NCBI RefSeq assembly: GCF_028283705.1
Contig: NZ_JAPWKD010000005.1
Coordinates: 62,001-126,000, forward strand
Direction of reading: 5' to 3'
Source: Pantoea sp.
GTDB lineage: Bacteria > Pseudomonadota > Gammaproteobacteria > Enterobacterales > Enterobacteriaceae
DNA length: 64,000 bases
Part shown: one piece after another, positions 44,095 to 53,347 of the stretch
Layout: the number at the start of each line of letters is the position of its first letter
Position numbering within the stretch: the stretch's first letter is position 1
Translations under genes and position numbers: made by a program
Notes under the pieces: model-generated
What the model saw: the letters and a program-made list of their open reading frames with translations, nothing else
The model's database searches: none
What the model was told of the DNA's origin: nothing

Positions 44095-44419
44095 AAAAAC
44101 CTCCTTTTATTTGTAGGGTGATCTGCTGCGCTGAGCAGCTCTGGTCCGCATGCAGGCGCAATGTTCGTGACGTTACCTGCTGCACGCGCCAGCTCGAAAA
44201 AGGTAAAAGCATCTGCTCAGTCAGCCTGATACTTTTGCCCTGTGGCGAGCGCAGCCAGGCAACATAACGCTGGGGAGTGCCGACGATGCCCTGCAACCGC
44301 CATCCTTCAACAGAGGTAACAACGGTATGACAAATGGCAGGGGCAAGCGGCTGGAAAGGGTCACGGGCCGGCGCGAGGGCGCTGTACAGTATCAACAGCA
44401 GGACAACGCTACTGCGCAT
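44030..44419 (-). CDS. hofP: DNA utilization protein HofP
   Basis: PilP-like protein of the hof operon, 129 residues with a hydrophobic, signal-like N-terminus (SSVVLLLILYSALAPA). The conserved block GIVGTPQRYVAWLRSPQGK is typical of the family. ATG 44419 is preferred over the GTG at 44422 because GGAG then lies 7 bp upstream. It overlaps hofO by 11 bp and hofQ by 65 bp. Confidence 0.87.
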   Translation of the reverse strand: MRSSVVLLLILYSALAPARDPFQPLAPAICHTVVTSVEGWRLQGIVGTPQRYVAWLRSPQGKSIRLTEQMLLPFSSWRVQQVTSRTLRLHADQSCSAQQITLQIKGGFYATDEGMDTVAAMADRATARQ

Positions 44420-44903
44420 CACTTTTCTCCAGCCAAAACTGTGCCATCAAGCCCCCTTGTTCCGACTGCAACTGAAAGCGTTCAGGAACAGGCAATGTCG
44501 TGTGCGCCAGCTCAGCAAACAGCGGAGTGAACTGCTGCCAGTTCAGCCTTAACACCACCTGCTGCGGCTGGCTTTCCGGCTGCCATGTGTCCAGTTGAGT
44601 GCCCCGCGCAGCCAGAATGGACTCCAGCAGCTTTGGGGAGTTACCCATCACGAGGGGTTGCTGTAACCTGCTGATTTCAGCAATCAGTTCATCAGTTGTG
44701 GGCCACAAAGCCAGCTGCTGCTGACGCTGTTGTTCAAGCTGGGTTTGCTGTATCAGCTGACGTTCCCGCTCAGCCCGCGCCTGTTGCTGGGGCAACAACA
44801 TGACCAACCAACCTACCGCCAATATCGGTAATGACAGCACCAGCAGCCAGGCCACTCGCCATGTGATCGTCAGTTGTCGCCAGCGTTGCAGCCATTCATT
44901 CAC
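44409..44903 (-). CDS. hofO: DNA utilization protein HofO
   Basis: PilO-like inner-membrane protein, 164 residues, with one membrane helix near residues 17-38 and a Gln-rich coiled-coil stretch (about 40-70) before a periplasmic domain. It starts at GTG 44903, served by AGGAGG 6 bp upstream; no ATG in frame fits. It overlaps hofN by 8 bp. Sequence similarity in this family is low, so the name rests largely on operon position. Confidence 0.85.
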   Translation of the reverse strand: MNEWLQRWRQLTITWRVAWLLVLSLPILAVGWLVMLLPQQQARAERERQLIQQTQLEQQRQQQLALWPTTDELIAEISRLQQPLVMGNSPKLLESILAARGTQLDTWQPESQPQQVVLRLNWQQFTPLFAELAHTTLPVPERFQLQSEQGGLMAQFWLEKSDAQ

Positions 44904-45438
44904 CGTTCACCTCCTGGACCTGGGCGCGCAGGGTGAAACGATAGTGTCCATCTGGCTGGCGTTGCACATTTCCCTGACGAATCACCGGAAATAGCGGCAA
45001 GGTTGCCAGTTGAGAGCGAAAATCACTTACCGCGGCCATCCCGGATGCCAGCCCTTCCAGAAATAATTGCCCCTGCCTGCGCTCAATACGGCTGAGCCAG
45101 AGTGTTTCCGGCATCAGTTGCGGTAATCGCTGCCAGAACTGTTGCCAGGCCCGGTGCTGCAACTGTCGGGTCTGTTGCCTGTGTTTCGCCTGCACCAGGA
45201 AATCGCGCTGATGCACTAATGCCTGACGGGTATGAATATGTTGTTCCAGCGCGCTCAGCCTTTGAGAGATCGCATGTTGCTCAGCACGCTGTTGCTGCGC
45301 TGCGTGATACCCCTGCCAGCCGCCTGACAGCACCACCAGCAGAGCAATACCCGGGGCGCTCACCAGTATCATCAGGCTCCGCTGACGCTGACGTTGCCAC
45401 TGCTGGACGCGCCAGGGGAGCAGGTTTACCGTCAACAT
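44896..45438 (-). CDS. hofN: DNA utilization protein HofN
   Basis: PilN-like (fimbrial assembly) inner-membrane protein, 180 residues against 179 in E. coli. It starts MLTVNLLPWRVQQWQRQRQR, the PilN-type N-terminus that binds the PilM-like partner, followed by one membrane helix (about 22-42) and a coiled coil. The ATG overlaps the hofM stop (TGATG) and has GGAGG upstream. A longer frame reading from 45672 is not used. Confidence 0.9.
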   Translation of the reverse strand: MLTVNLLPWRVQQWQRQRQRSLMILVSAPGIALLVVLSGGWQGYHAAQQQRAEQHAISQRLSALEQHIHTRQALVHQRDFLVQAKHRQQTRQLQHRAWQQFWQRLPQLMPETLWLSRIERRQGQLFLEGLASGMAAVSDFRSQLATLPLFPVIRQGNVQRQPDGHYRFTLRAQVQEVNGE

Positions 45439-46232
45439 CAGGTATCCTCCGGGCGCAACGCCAGCCCAAGAGCCAGCGCAAAAACGCCCTCGTTTTCCGG
45501 TTGCGGTAGCTGCAAATAGCGCAGCAGCGAAAAGGGTTTGATGGCGGTAAACCCGTCGACAGGTGCCGTACACAGCATCGTCTCTGCCTGGGGAAACATC
45601 TCCTGTAAATGCGTCAGCGACAGTGGCCCGGTACTCGATCCAGAGACAACCTCTGAACCGGCCAGATACCACAGCCAGTGATCGCTCAACGGATGAACCA
45701 GCAACTGCTGATGACTGAGTCGCAGACGCTGCGCCACCTGCGCCAGCGCCAGGCTGCTCAACTCAAACACATCGGGCTGTAAACCAGCTTGTCGTAAGGG
45801 GGTGAGCCATTGTGCAATCACTTCACGCCGTGCCGCCGTGATACACAATTGTGATAAGGAAGATGCGCGATAATCCAGCGCCAGCGAAGCTGGCTCCACC
45901 GGAAATAACCTTTGCGCTGACGCCTGCACATAGCGGTTTAGCGCCGGTTCGCGTAGCGTGGTGTCCGGCAGAGTTAACGCGCGTTGCAACACCAGTTGCG
46001 GCGGCAGGCCAACACGCAATGAGTAGCGCCCGGGTAGCTGGCGTCGCCACTGCTGTAACACCGCCAGCAGTGCGGGTGAGGACTGCAGGACACCGTTTCT
46101 TAACGTATCCTGTGGCAGTGTCTGCTGCTGCCAGTGCCTGAGTTGCCAGCCGTGGCGACGACGCTGAATCGCCACCGCACAAAACCGTCCATTTTGAATA
46201 TCCAACCCAATTTGCCAGCGCTGAAAAACCAT
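45438..46232 (-). CDS. hofM: DNA utilization protein HofM
   Basis: PilM-like actin-fold protein at the head of hofMNOPQ, 264 residues against about 259 in E. coli. It begins MVFQRWQIGLDIQNGRFCAVA, resembling the phosphate-1 loop of actin-fold proteins. The ATG at 46232 follows AAGGAG with a 9-bp gap. In E. coli the operon is under CRP and Sxy; I did not find a convincing CRP-S site in the 222 bp shared with mrcA. Confidence 0.9.
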   Translation of the reverse strand: MVFQRWQIGLDIQNGRFCAVAIQRRRHGWQLRHWQQQTLPQDTLRNGVLQSSPALLAVLQQWRRQLPGRYSLRVGLPPQLVLQRALTLPDTTLREPALNRYVQASAQRLFPVEPASLALDYRASSLSQLCITAARREVIAQWLTPLRQAGLQPDVFELSSLALAQVAQRLRLSHQQLLVHPLSDHWLWYLAGSEVVSGSSTGPLSLTHLQEMFPQAETMLCTAPVDGFTAIKPFSLLRYLQLPQPENEGVFALALGLALRPEDT

Positions 46233-46454
46233 GCGCGTACTCTCCTTATCCTTAGAGGTAAAAATCCTGAATATCCTGCGTTGCAGGATGGCAGCCGGTG
46301 CATAACTCCTCAGGTTAATGGCCCGAGAGAATGCAGATAGCGAACGCTCCGGCAACTTGAAGTATGCCGGGTATATCAAAGCGTCAGGCTTGCCTTTATA
46401 CTACCGCGCGATTGTTTATAAACTGCCCAAACGACAACAGATGGGAAATCTCAG

Positions 46455-49004
46455 GTGAAGTTCGTAAAGTATTTATTGATCCTTGCAGTGTGTTGCATCT
46501 TGCTGGGAGCCGGCTCGATTTATGGTTTGTACAAGTACATAGAGCCGCAGTTGCCCGACGTAAACACATTAAAAGATGTGCGCCTGCAAACCCCGATGCA
46601 GGTTTATAGCGCGGATGGCGAGCTTATCGCCCAGTACGGCGAAAAACGCCGTGTGCCGCTTACCCTGCAACAAATGCCGCCTGAGCTGATCAAAGCGTTT
46701 ATTGCCACCGAAGATAGCCGTTTCTACGAGCATCATGGTGTTGATCCGGTTGGTATTTTCCGTGCTGCCAGCATTGCGCTGGTTTCCGGCCATGCTTCGC
46801 AGGGTGCCAGTACCATTACCCAGCAGCTCGCGCGTAACTTCTTCCTCAGCCCGGAACGCACCCTGATGCGTAAGATTAAGGAAGCGTTCCTGGCGATCCG
46901 CATCGAACAGTTGCTGACCAAAGATGAAATTCTTGAGCTGTACCTCAATAAGATTTACCTCGGTTACCGCGCTTATGGTGTGGGTGCTGCTGCGCAGGTC
47001 TATTTTGGTAAATCAGTCGATCAGCTATCGCTGAGTGAAATGGCGATGATTGCGGGCCTGCCAAAAGCACCGTCCACCTTCAACCCGCTCTACTCGCATC
47101 AGCGCGCACTGGCTCGCCGTAATGTCGTGCTGTCCCGCATGCTGGATCAGAATTACATCACCCAGCAGCAGTACGATGATGCACGCAACACGCCGCTGGT
47201 AGCCAGTTATCATGGCCCGGAAATCGCCTTCTCCGCCCCTTATCTGAGCGAGATGGTGCGCCAGGAGATGGTGAAGCGCTACGGTGACAGCGCCTACGAG
47301 GATGGTTACAAGGTTTACACCACCGTGACACGTCGTTTGCAGGAAGCGGCACAGCAGGCTGTGCGCAACAACGTGATCGCCTATGATATGCGTCATGGCT
47401 ATCGTGGTCCGACGAACGTGTTGTGGAAAGCGGGTGAAACCAGCTGGGATCAAACCCGCATCCAGAACGCGCTGAAAGACCTGCCCCTCTATGGCCCGCT
47501 TAATCCGGCCGTGGTCACCAGTGTCAGTAACGACGGTGCGACAGCCATGCTGAAAGATGGCAGCAGCGTGTCACTGGCAATGGCCGGTGTTCGCTGGGCC
47601 AGAGCCTACAAATCCGACACCCTGCAAGGTCCTACGCCGCGTAGCGTGTCTCAGGTGTTACAGGCAGGCCAGCAGATTTGGGTACGTAAGGTTGATAATG
47701 ACTGGTGGCTGGGCCAGGTTCCGCTGGTGAACTCGGCTCTGGTATCGCTCAATCCTGAAGATGGTGCGGTACGCGCGCTGGTCGGTGGTTTTGACTTCAA
47801 TCAGAGCATGTTCAATCGCGCGACCCAGGCGTTGCGTCAGGTTGGCTCCAATATCAAGCCATTCCTGTACACCGCTGCAATGGACCGTGGTCTGACGCTG
47901 GCTTCCATTCTGAACGACGTGCCGATTTCACGTTGGGATGCGGGTGCGGGAGCCGACTGGCGACCGAAAAACTCCCCGCCGACCTATGACGGCCCTATTC
48001 GTTTGCGTCAGGGCTTAGGTCAGTCGAAAAACGTCGTCATGGTGCGAGCGATGCGTGCCATGGGTGTCGATTACGCAGCGCAGTATCTGCAACGTTTCGG
48101 CTTCCCGGCACAGAACATCATTCATACCGAATCGCTGGCATTGGGTGCCGCTTCATTTACCCCGATGCAGGTAGTACGCGGTTACTCGGTGATGGCGAAC
48201 GGAGGCTTCCTGATCGATCCGTATTTCATTACGAAGATTGAGAACGAACAGGGTGCCACGGTATTTGAAGCCAAACCGAAAATCGCCTGCCCGCAGTGCA
48301 ATTTGCCGGTAATTTATGGTGATACGCAAAAATCCGTTGCGTTGAATGAGGAGAGTGTCGAAAACGTCGCTGTCTCCAGCCAGGCGCAGAACCAGACGGT
48401 TCCACAGCCGGAGCTGGAACAGGTGCCAGCTCAGCCGCAACCGGCGGGCGACCAGCAGTATGCTCCGCATGTGATCAATACGCCGCTGTCGTTCCTGATT
48501 AAAAGCGCGCTGAACAGCAACGTCTTCGGCGAACCGGGTTGGATGGGTACCGGCTGGCGCGCGGGTCGTGACCTGAAACGTAACGATATCGGCGGTAAAA
48601 CCGGTACCACCAACAGCTCGAAAGATGCCTGGTTCTCCGGTTACGGTCCTGGCGTCGTGACGTCGGTATGGATCGGCTTCGATGATTCTCGTGCGTTGGG
48701 CCGCACTACGGTTTCGGGTGCCATTCCGGATCAAATCTCCGGCTATGAAGGTGGTGCGAAGAGTGCACAACCGGCGTGGGATGATTATATGAAATCCGCA
48801 CTGGATGGCGTCCCGGTTCAACCGTTAACACCGCCAGATGGCGTGGTAACGGTAACCATCGATCGCGGCACCGGCAAGCTGGCGAATGGCGGCGGTAATA
48901 CGCGTCAGGAGTTCTTTATCAATGGTACGCAGCCGACCGAATATTCGGTCCATGATGTCGGCACCACCATTATGGACAACGGGCAAAGCCACGAATTGTT
49001 CTGA
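46455..49004 (+). CDS. mrcA: penicillin-binding protein 1A
   Basis: Bifunctional peptidoglycan polymerase and crosslinker. The 849-residue product has a membrane anchor (about 5-28), a GT51 glycosyltransferase domain (about 57-230) with ATEDSRFYEHHGVD and GASTITQQLARNFF, an OB-fold insert, and a transpeptidase domain with SNIK (SxxK), SKN (SxN) and KTGT boxes (about 465-775). The start is GTG at 46455 (MKFVKYLLIL), as in E. coli. It is divergent from hofM, and a strong terminator follows. Confidence 0.97.
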   Translation: MKFVKYLLILAVCCILLGAGSIYGLYKYIEPQLPDVNTLKDVRLQTPMQVYSADGELIAQYGEKRRVPLTLQQMPPELIKAFIATEDSRFYEHHGVDPVGIFRAASIALVSGHASQGASTITQQLARNFFLSPERTLMRKIKEAFLAIRIEQLLTKDEILELYLNKIYLGYRAYGVGAAAQVYFGKSVDQLSLSEMAMIAGLPKAPSTFNPLYSHQRALARRNVVLSRMLDQNYITQQQYDDARNTPLVASYHGPEIAFSAPYLSEMVRQEMVKRYGDSAYEDGYKVYTTVTRRLQEAAQQAVRNNVIAYDMRHGYRGPTNVLWKAGETSWDQTRIQNALKDLPLYGPLNPAVVTSVSNDGATAMLKDGSSVSLAMAGVRWARAYKSDTLQGPTPRSVSQVLQAGQQIWVRKVDNDWWLGQVPLVNSALVSLNPEDGAVRALVGGFDFNQSMFNRATQALRQVGSNIKPFLYTAAMDRGLTLASILNDVPISRWDAGAGADWRPKNSPPTYDGPIRLRQGLGQSKNVVMVRAMRAMGVDYAAQYLQRFGFPAQNIIHTESLALGAASFTPMQVVRGYSVMANGGFLIDPYFITKIENEQGATVFEAKPKIACPQCNLPVIYGDTQKSVALNEESVENVAVSSQAQNQTVPQPELEQVPAQPQPAGDQQYAPHVINTPLSFLIKSALNSNVFGEPGWMGTGWRAGRDLKRNDIGGKTGTTNSSKDAWFSGYGPGVVTSVWIGFDDSRALGRTTVSGAIPDQISGYEGGAKSAQPAWDDYMKSALDGVPVQPLTPPDGVVTVTIDRGTGKLANGGGNTRQEFFINGTQPTEYSVHDVGTTIMDNGQSHELF

Positions 49005-49006
49005 TA

Positions 49007-49036
49007 AAAAAAGCCGGCAAATATGCCGGCTTTTTT
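49007..49036. terminator. Bidirectional terminator between mrcA and nudE
   Basis: A 13-bp stem AAAAAAGCCGGCA (49007-49019 with 49024-49036) with a 4-nt loop ends in a T-run on both strands, directly after the mrcA stop. Confidence 0.88.
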
Positions 49037-49072
49037 ATGATGCTCATCCGCAATAACCTGATGCGTGAAGCT

Positions 49073-49639
49073 TCAGTAACTCAGCCGTCCCTGTTTCACC
49101 AGCCATTCACGCACCAAAAACAATGCACTCACGTTGCGGGCCTCACGGAAATCAGGTTCTTCCAGCAAAGCCAGCAGGTTATTGAGGGGCCAGCGGCGGA
49201 CAATCAGTGGTTCTGGTTCATCCCCCTCCAGCTTTTCCTCATACAGCCCTTCCGCCACCACAATGTTCATCTTGCTGGAGAAATAAGAGGGAGCCATAGT
49301 GAGTTTGCCCAACGTTTCCAGTTTAGTCGCACCAAAACCGACCTCTTCTTTTAGCTCACGATCTGCCGCTTCAAACGCACTTTCACCCGGATCGATGAGT
49401 CCTTTTGGGAAACCCAGTTCGTAACTTTCCAGCCCGACGGCATATTCCTGGATCAGAATCACATCGTCACCGAGGATGGGGACAATCATCACCGCTTCCC
49501 GATCGGAAGGTTTCATGCGCTCGTAAACCCGCCGGGCGCCATTACTGAAAGCGAGATCGACTGCTTCGATGGTAAACAATCGGGAGCGGGCCACCGCTGC
49601 CACGTTGAGGATGTCAGGTTTTTTCTGTGGAGTTTTCAT
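49073..49639 (-). CDS. nudE: ADP compounds hydrolase NudE
   Basis: Nudix hydrolase that splits ADP-ribose, NADH and diadenosine polyphosphates. The 188-residue protein carries the full Nudix box over about residues 91-113: G-x5-E-x7-RELKEEVG. It has the size of E. coli NudE (186). It is convergent with mrcA and divergent from igaA. Confidence 0.95.
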   Translation of the reverse strand: MKTPQKKPDILNVAAVARSRLFTIEAVDLAFSNGARRVYERMKPSDREAVMIVPILGDDVILIQEYAVGLESYELGFPKGLIDPGESAFEAADRELKEEVGFGATKLETLGKLTMAPSYFSSKMNIVVAEGLYEEKLEGDEPEPLIVRRWPLNNLLALLEEPDFREARNVSALFLVREWLVKQGRLSY

Positions 49640-50044
49640 ATCAACCTCAAACTTTGCACGACCTTGTGATGCGATAATGCCAGCATCGGCACAGCATACC
49701 GAAGCCCGAATAAATGTGCGACAAACAGCGCAGGTAAACTAAGATGTCATATATTTACTAACCGGTACTAACAACATATTGTTATTTCAGCTTTAAAACT
49801 CTCACAATAAGTCAACCGGGAGAAGGTAAATTCAGAAAATACCGATTTTTAATTGAGTGGGGTCCCGATAATATTCCGATAAGGAATAATCTAATAATTT
49901 CTAATTTAATGATTTTGCGCGTTATTTTATCTGACATTTCACTTGTCAGAATGACATCAGCTCGCCAAAATTGACCTGTATTGATCATTCACCGGGAGCA
50001 GATCGTTAACGTGAAGGCAGTTTTTTGGCTGAACTGAGCATAGC
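49640..50044. other. nudE-igaA divergent intergenic region, A+T-rich
   Basis: This 405-bp stretch is markedly A+T-rich and holds no credible gene. It has a 7-bp inverted repeat TCTGACA/TGTCAGA (49930-49950) without a T-tract, and TATTCC-N5-GGAATA (49872-49888), which overlaps a 10 of 14 match to the RcsAB box (49866-49879). The igaA start has only a weak ribosome binding site. Confidence 0.5.
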
Positions 50045-52186
50045 ATGAGCACAATTATCATTATTCTGGCCATCGTGATGGCTTGCTCAATGCTGGCAGG
50101 CATAGGTTATTGGTACGCTATGCGGCATCGTCCGCCGTTGGCGAAACCTCTGCCGTTCATTAATCCGCCCTGCCGTAAACTCACTGACGAAGAACGTGCT
50201 GCTGTTGAAAAGTACATTGCCTCGCTGGCGAAACAGCATCAACAGCAAGACATGCGCGCCAGCAAGAAACAGCGGGAACCTGAAGGATTAACGCTGACGG
50301 CGCAAAGCAACAATGTCTATCCTGTCACCCGTGCTATCACCCGTTATGGTTTATCGACCGATGCGCCGCAGAAATGGCGTTACTATCTGGATGCGGTCGA
50401 AGTGCATCTGCCGCCACTGTGGGAACAGTACATCGCCGATGAAAATTACGTTGAACTGATTCGCACCCAAACCCTGCCGCTGGTGATCTCGCTGAATGGT
50501 CATTCACTGGTGGACTACGCCGTTGAACAGCCCGCGCTGCCGCCACTGGTACGCTCGATGTCGACCAATGCCTCAATCCGCAAGGAAGAGAGTGAAAATG
50601 TCGAGCTGTTGCAGGTGCGTAAAGAAACGCCAGAAGAATATGCGCTGTCCCGCACCGATGGTACCCGCGAAGCGGCCACTATCTGTTTTGCTTTCCTGTT
50701 GTTCTTCCTGAGTCTGGTACTGCCTGGCAGCATGATGGTATGGATCGCCCTGCTGGGTGGCGCGATGATCGCCGTCAGTCTGTGGTTTCTCTACCGCTGC
50801 CCGGGTGAAAAAGATTTACGTGACGTGCATTGCCTGCGCGGCGCACCAAAACGCTGGGGGCTGTTTGGTGAGTCAAATCAGGAACAAAGCAACATCTCCC
50901 TCGGTATTATCGATTTAGTTTATCCGCCCCACTGGCAGCCCTACGTGGCACACGATCTGGGCCAGGTGACCGATGTCGAGATTTACCTGAATCGCCAGGT
51001 GGTACGTCAGGGGCGTTTCCTGTCATTGCAGGATGAAGTACGTAACTTCCCGGTACAGCGCTGGCGCAAAAATCTGGTGCTGGCCTGCGGTTCGCTGCTG
51101 GTGCTGATCATGCTGGTCAGCTGGATTCCGCTCAGCATGCCCATCAAGCTCAGTCTCGCCTGGGTGAAAGGCACCGAAAGCCTGGAAGTGAATAACGTTG
51201 ATAAGCTGAATGCGATGCCGTTGCATATTGGCGATAGCCTGAAGGTCAGCGGCACCGGCATGTGTTCCGTGCCGGGTAACTACCAGAGCAATCGCAGCTA
51301 CACTTTTATGCCGTTCGATTGCTCGGCCATCTACTGGAATAACGCCACGCCGCTGCCGCAGCCACAATCCGATATTATCGATAAAGCCGCCGCGCTGCTC
51401 GACACCACTACGCGCCAGCTGCACCCTGAAACCAACACCGACCCTAAACTCAACCCGCAACTCGCTTCTGCGATTCAGAAGTCGGGCATGATTTTACTGG
51501 ATGACTTCTCCGATTTGGTGCTGAAAACTCAGGATTTGTGTAGCCAGCAGCAGGACTGTGTGCGACTGAAAAACGCGCTGGTTAACCTCGGCAATGCCAA
51601 AGACTGGGACACGTTGATCCATCGCGCAGATTCCGGGCGTCTGAACGGTATGAACGTGCTGCTGCGCCCGGTGAGCGCTGAGGCGCTGGAAAATCTGGTC
51701 AATACCGCGACCTCTACCTTCTTCTCACGCGAAACCCGCCGGGCAGCGGAAAATCTCAACAGCCCGCCGCCGGGTGGTTTTCTGATTATTAGCGATGAAG
51801 GTCGTCAGCTGGTGAACCAACCGCAACCGGCCGTGCCGCTGTTTGACCTCGATGCGCCATCGCAGTGGCGCGAACTGCAACGCATGTCCGCAATGCTGCT
51901 GCACACGCCCTTCTCCGCCAGCGGCATCATTACCAGCATTACCACTGATGCCAACGGCACCCGCCACATCGCGCTACATAATGAACCCGATGCCATGGCG
52001 CAGTGGCGCTATCTCGGCACCGCGTTACTGATGGTGGTGTTGATTGCCTGCGCATTGATTAACGGCCTGCTGGCGTTACGCCGTGTGCATCGCAACCGCC
52101 GCCGTATGGCCGAGATACAGCAGTATTACGACAAATGTTTTAATCACAATCTCAGCACTATGCAGAGCGTGCGCTCACTGTTCTGA
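50045..52186 (+). CDS. igaA: IgaA (YrfF), inner-membrane inhibitor of the Rcs system
   Basis: Essential inner-membrane protein that restrains the Rcs phosphorelay and receives the RcsF stress signal. The 713-residue product has membrane segments near 1-18, 218-255 (two), 338-358 and 655-678, with a cytosolic part rich in conserved blocks (ITRYGLSTDAPQKWRYYLD and RRWGLFGESNQEQ-like CLRGAPKRWGLFG) and a periplasmic domain (about 360-650). E. coli IgaA has 711 residues. It is followed by yrfG, hslR and hslO on the same strand. Confidence 0.95.
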   Translation: MSTIIIILAIVMACSMLAGIGYWYAMRHRPPLAKPLPFINPPCRKLTDEERAAVEKYIASLAKQHQQQDMRASKKQREPEGLTLTAQSNNVYPVTRAITRYGLSTDAPQKWRYYLDAVEVHLPPLWEQYIADENYVELIRTQTLPLVISLNGHSLVDYAVEQPALPPLVRSMSTNASIRKEESENVELLQVRKETPEEYALSRTDGTREAATICFAFLLFFLSLVLPGSMMVWIALLGGAMIAVSLWFLYRCPGEKDLRDVHCLRGAPKRWGLFGESNQEQSNISLGIIDLVYPPHWQPYVAHDLGQVTDVEIYLNRQVVRQGRFLSLQDEVRNFPVQRWRKNLVLACGSLLVLIMLVSWIPLSMPIKLSLAWVKGTESLEVNNVDKLNAMPLHIGDSLKVSGTGMCSVPGNYQSNRSYTFMPFDCSAIYWNNATPLPQPQSDIIDKAAALLDTTTRQLHPETNTDPKLNPQLASAIQKSGMILLDDFSDLVLKTQDLCSQQQDCVRLKNALVNLGNAKDWDTLIHRADSGRLNGMNVLLRPVSAEALENLVNTATSTFFSRETRRAAENLNSPPPGGFLIISDEGRQLVNQPQPAVPLFDLDAPSQWRELQRMSAMLLHTPFSASGIITSITTDANGTRHIALHNEPDAMAQWRYLGTALLMVVLIACALINGLLALRRVHRNRRRMAEIQQYYDKCFNHNLSTMQSVRSLF

Positions 52187-52238
52187 GCCTTTCCCTTCTG
52201 TGCTACCCTGTCGCCCTGTTTTCAGGGCGGGAATTAAC

Positions 52239-52907
52239 ATGCAGGCTACGCTTAACTGGACCGGGATCGACACCGTGCTGCTGGACATGGACGGCACCCT
52301 GCTCGATCTCGCCTTTGATCGCCATTTCTGGCTGGAACATGTACCAGAAACCCTGAGTCGTGAGCGAGCCATCACGCTGAACGAAGCCCATCAATTGATT
52401 CGGGAAAAGTATCATGCCGTGGCGCATACGCTAAACTGGTACTGTCTGGATTACTGGTCGCAAGAGCTGGCGTTAGATATTCGTGCCATGACCTTCGCGC
52501 AGCGTGAACGCGCTGCCCTGCGTGAGGATACGCTACCTTTTTTGCAGGCGCTGCGAGCGGCAGGTAAACGCACGATTTTGCTGACCAATGCCCATCCATA
52601 CAATCTGGACGTCAAACTGGCGCAGACCGGATTGTCTGCCCACCTTGATTTATTGCTTTCTACCCATACCTTTGGGTATCCGAAAGAAGACCAGCGTCTC
52701 TGGCAGGCGGTACAGCAGCAAACCGGTTTCAACAATGCGCGCACACTGTTCATTGACGACAGTGAACCGATTCTTGATGCCGCGATGCGCTGGGGTATCC
52801 GCTGGTGCTTAGGCGTAAGCAATCCGGATTCCGGTCGCCCGGATCAATCCTTCAGTCGCCATCCGGCAGTGAGGGATTACCGTGAGTTGCTTGCTTCGCT
52901 TCGTTAA
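52239..52907 (+). CDS. yrfG: GMP/IMP nucleotidase YrfG
   Basis: HAD-superfamily 5'-nucleotidase that acts on purine monophosphates in E. coli. It has 222 residues, the E. coli length. Motif I is LLDMDGTLLDL near residue 15, motif II ILLTNAHP, the lysine is in GYPKEDQ, and the acidic motif is FIDDSEP. I chose ATG 52239 (MQATLNWTGIDTVL) and not the longer frame from 52083, which lies within igaA. It ends 13 bp before hslR. Confidence 0.95.
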   Translation: MQATLNWTGIDTVLLDMDGTLLDLAFDRHFWLEHVPETLSRERAITLNEAHQLIREKYHAVAHTLNWYCLDYWSQELALDIRAMTFAQRERAALREDTLPFLQALRAAGKRTILLTNAHPYNLDVKLAQTGLSAHLDLLLSTHTFGYPKEDQRLWQAVQQQTGFNNARTLFIDDSEPILDAAMRWGIRWCLGVSNPDSGRPDQSFSRHPAVRDYRELLASLR

Positions 52908-52920
52908 ATCAGGAGCCGCA

Positions 52921-53322
52921 ATGAAAGAGAAAGACAGCGAAGGCGTACGCCTCGACAAATGGCTGTGGGCGGCGCGCTTTTATAAAACCCGTGCCATCGC
53001 GCGCGAAATGATTGAAGGCGGCAAGGTGCATTACAACGGCCAGCGCAGTAAGCCGAGCAAGCTGGTGGAACTGGAAGCAGAGCTGACGCTGCGTCAGGGC
53101 AATGATGAACGCACCGTGATCATCACTGCCATCAGCGATCAACGCCGCCCGGCCACTGAAGCCCAGGCGCTGTACGCAGAAACCGCCGCCAGTATTGAGA
53201 AACGGGAAAAGCTGGCTCTGGCGCGCAAAATGAACGCCCTGAGTATGCCGCACCCCGATCGCCGCCCTGATAAGAAGGAGCGCCGCGATCTGATGAAATT
53301 TAAATTGTCGGGCGAGGAATAA
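52921..53322 (+). CDS. hslR: ribosome-associated heat shock protein Hsp15
   Basis: S4-domain RNA-binding protein that binds free 50S subunits carrying a nascent peptidyl-tRNA and helps recycle them after heat shock. It has 133 residues, the E. coli length. The S4 domain spans about 10-70 ([18 protein letters not shown]), and a basic tail follows. The ATG at 52921 follows AGGAGCCGCA. The last codons and stop lie in a palindromic repeat. Confidence 0.95.
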   Translation: MKEKDSEGVRLDKWLWAARFYKTRAIAREMIEGGKVHYNGQRSKPSKLVELEAELTLRQGNDERTVIITAISDQRRPATEAQALYAETAASIEKREKLALARKMNALSMPHPDRRPDKKERRDLMKFKLSGEE

Positions 53323-53336
53323 CTCGCGCCCCTACG
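53310..53336. repeat. Imperfect palindromic repeat over the hslR stop codon
   Basis: GGGCGAG (53310-53316) and CTCGCGCCCCTACG (53323-53336) form an imperfect hairpin whose loop holds the hslR stop TAA. The right arm resembles the intergenic repeats at 21202 and 56064 (cgcgcc...ctacg), so it may be a decayed copy. Confidence 0.5.
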
Positions 53337-53347
53337 AGAGAAAATCT

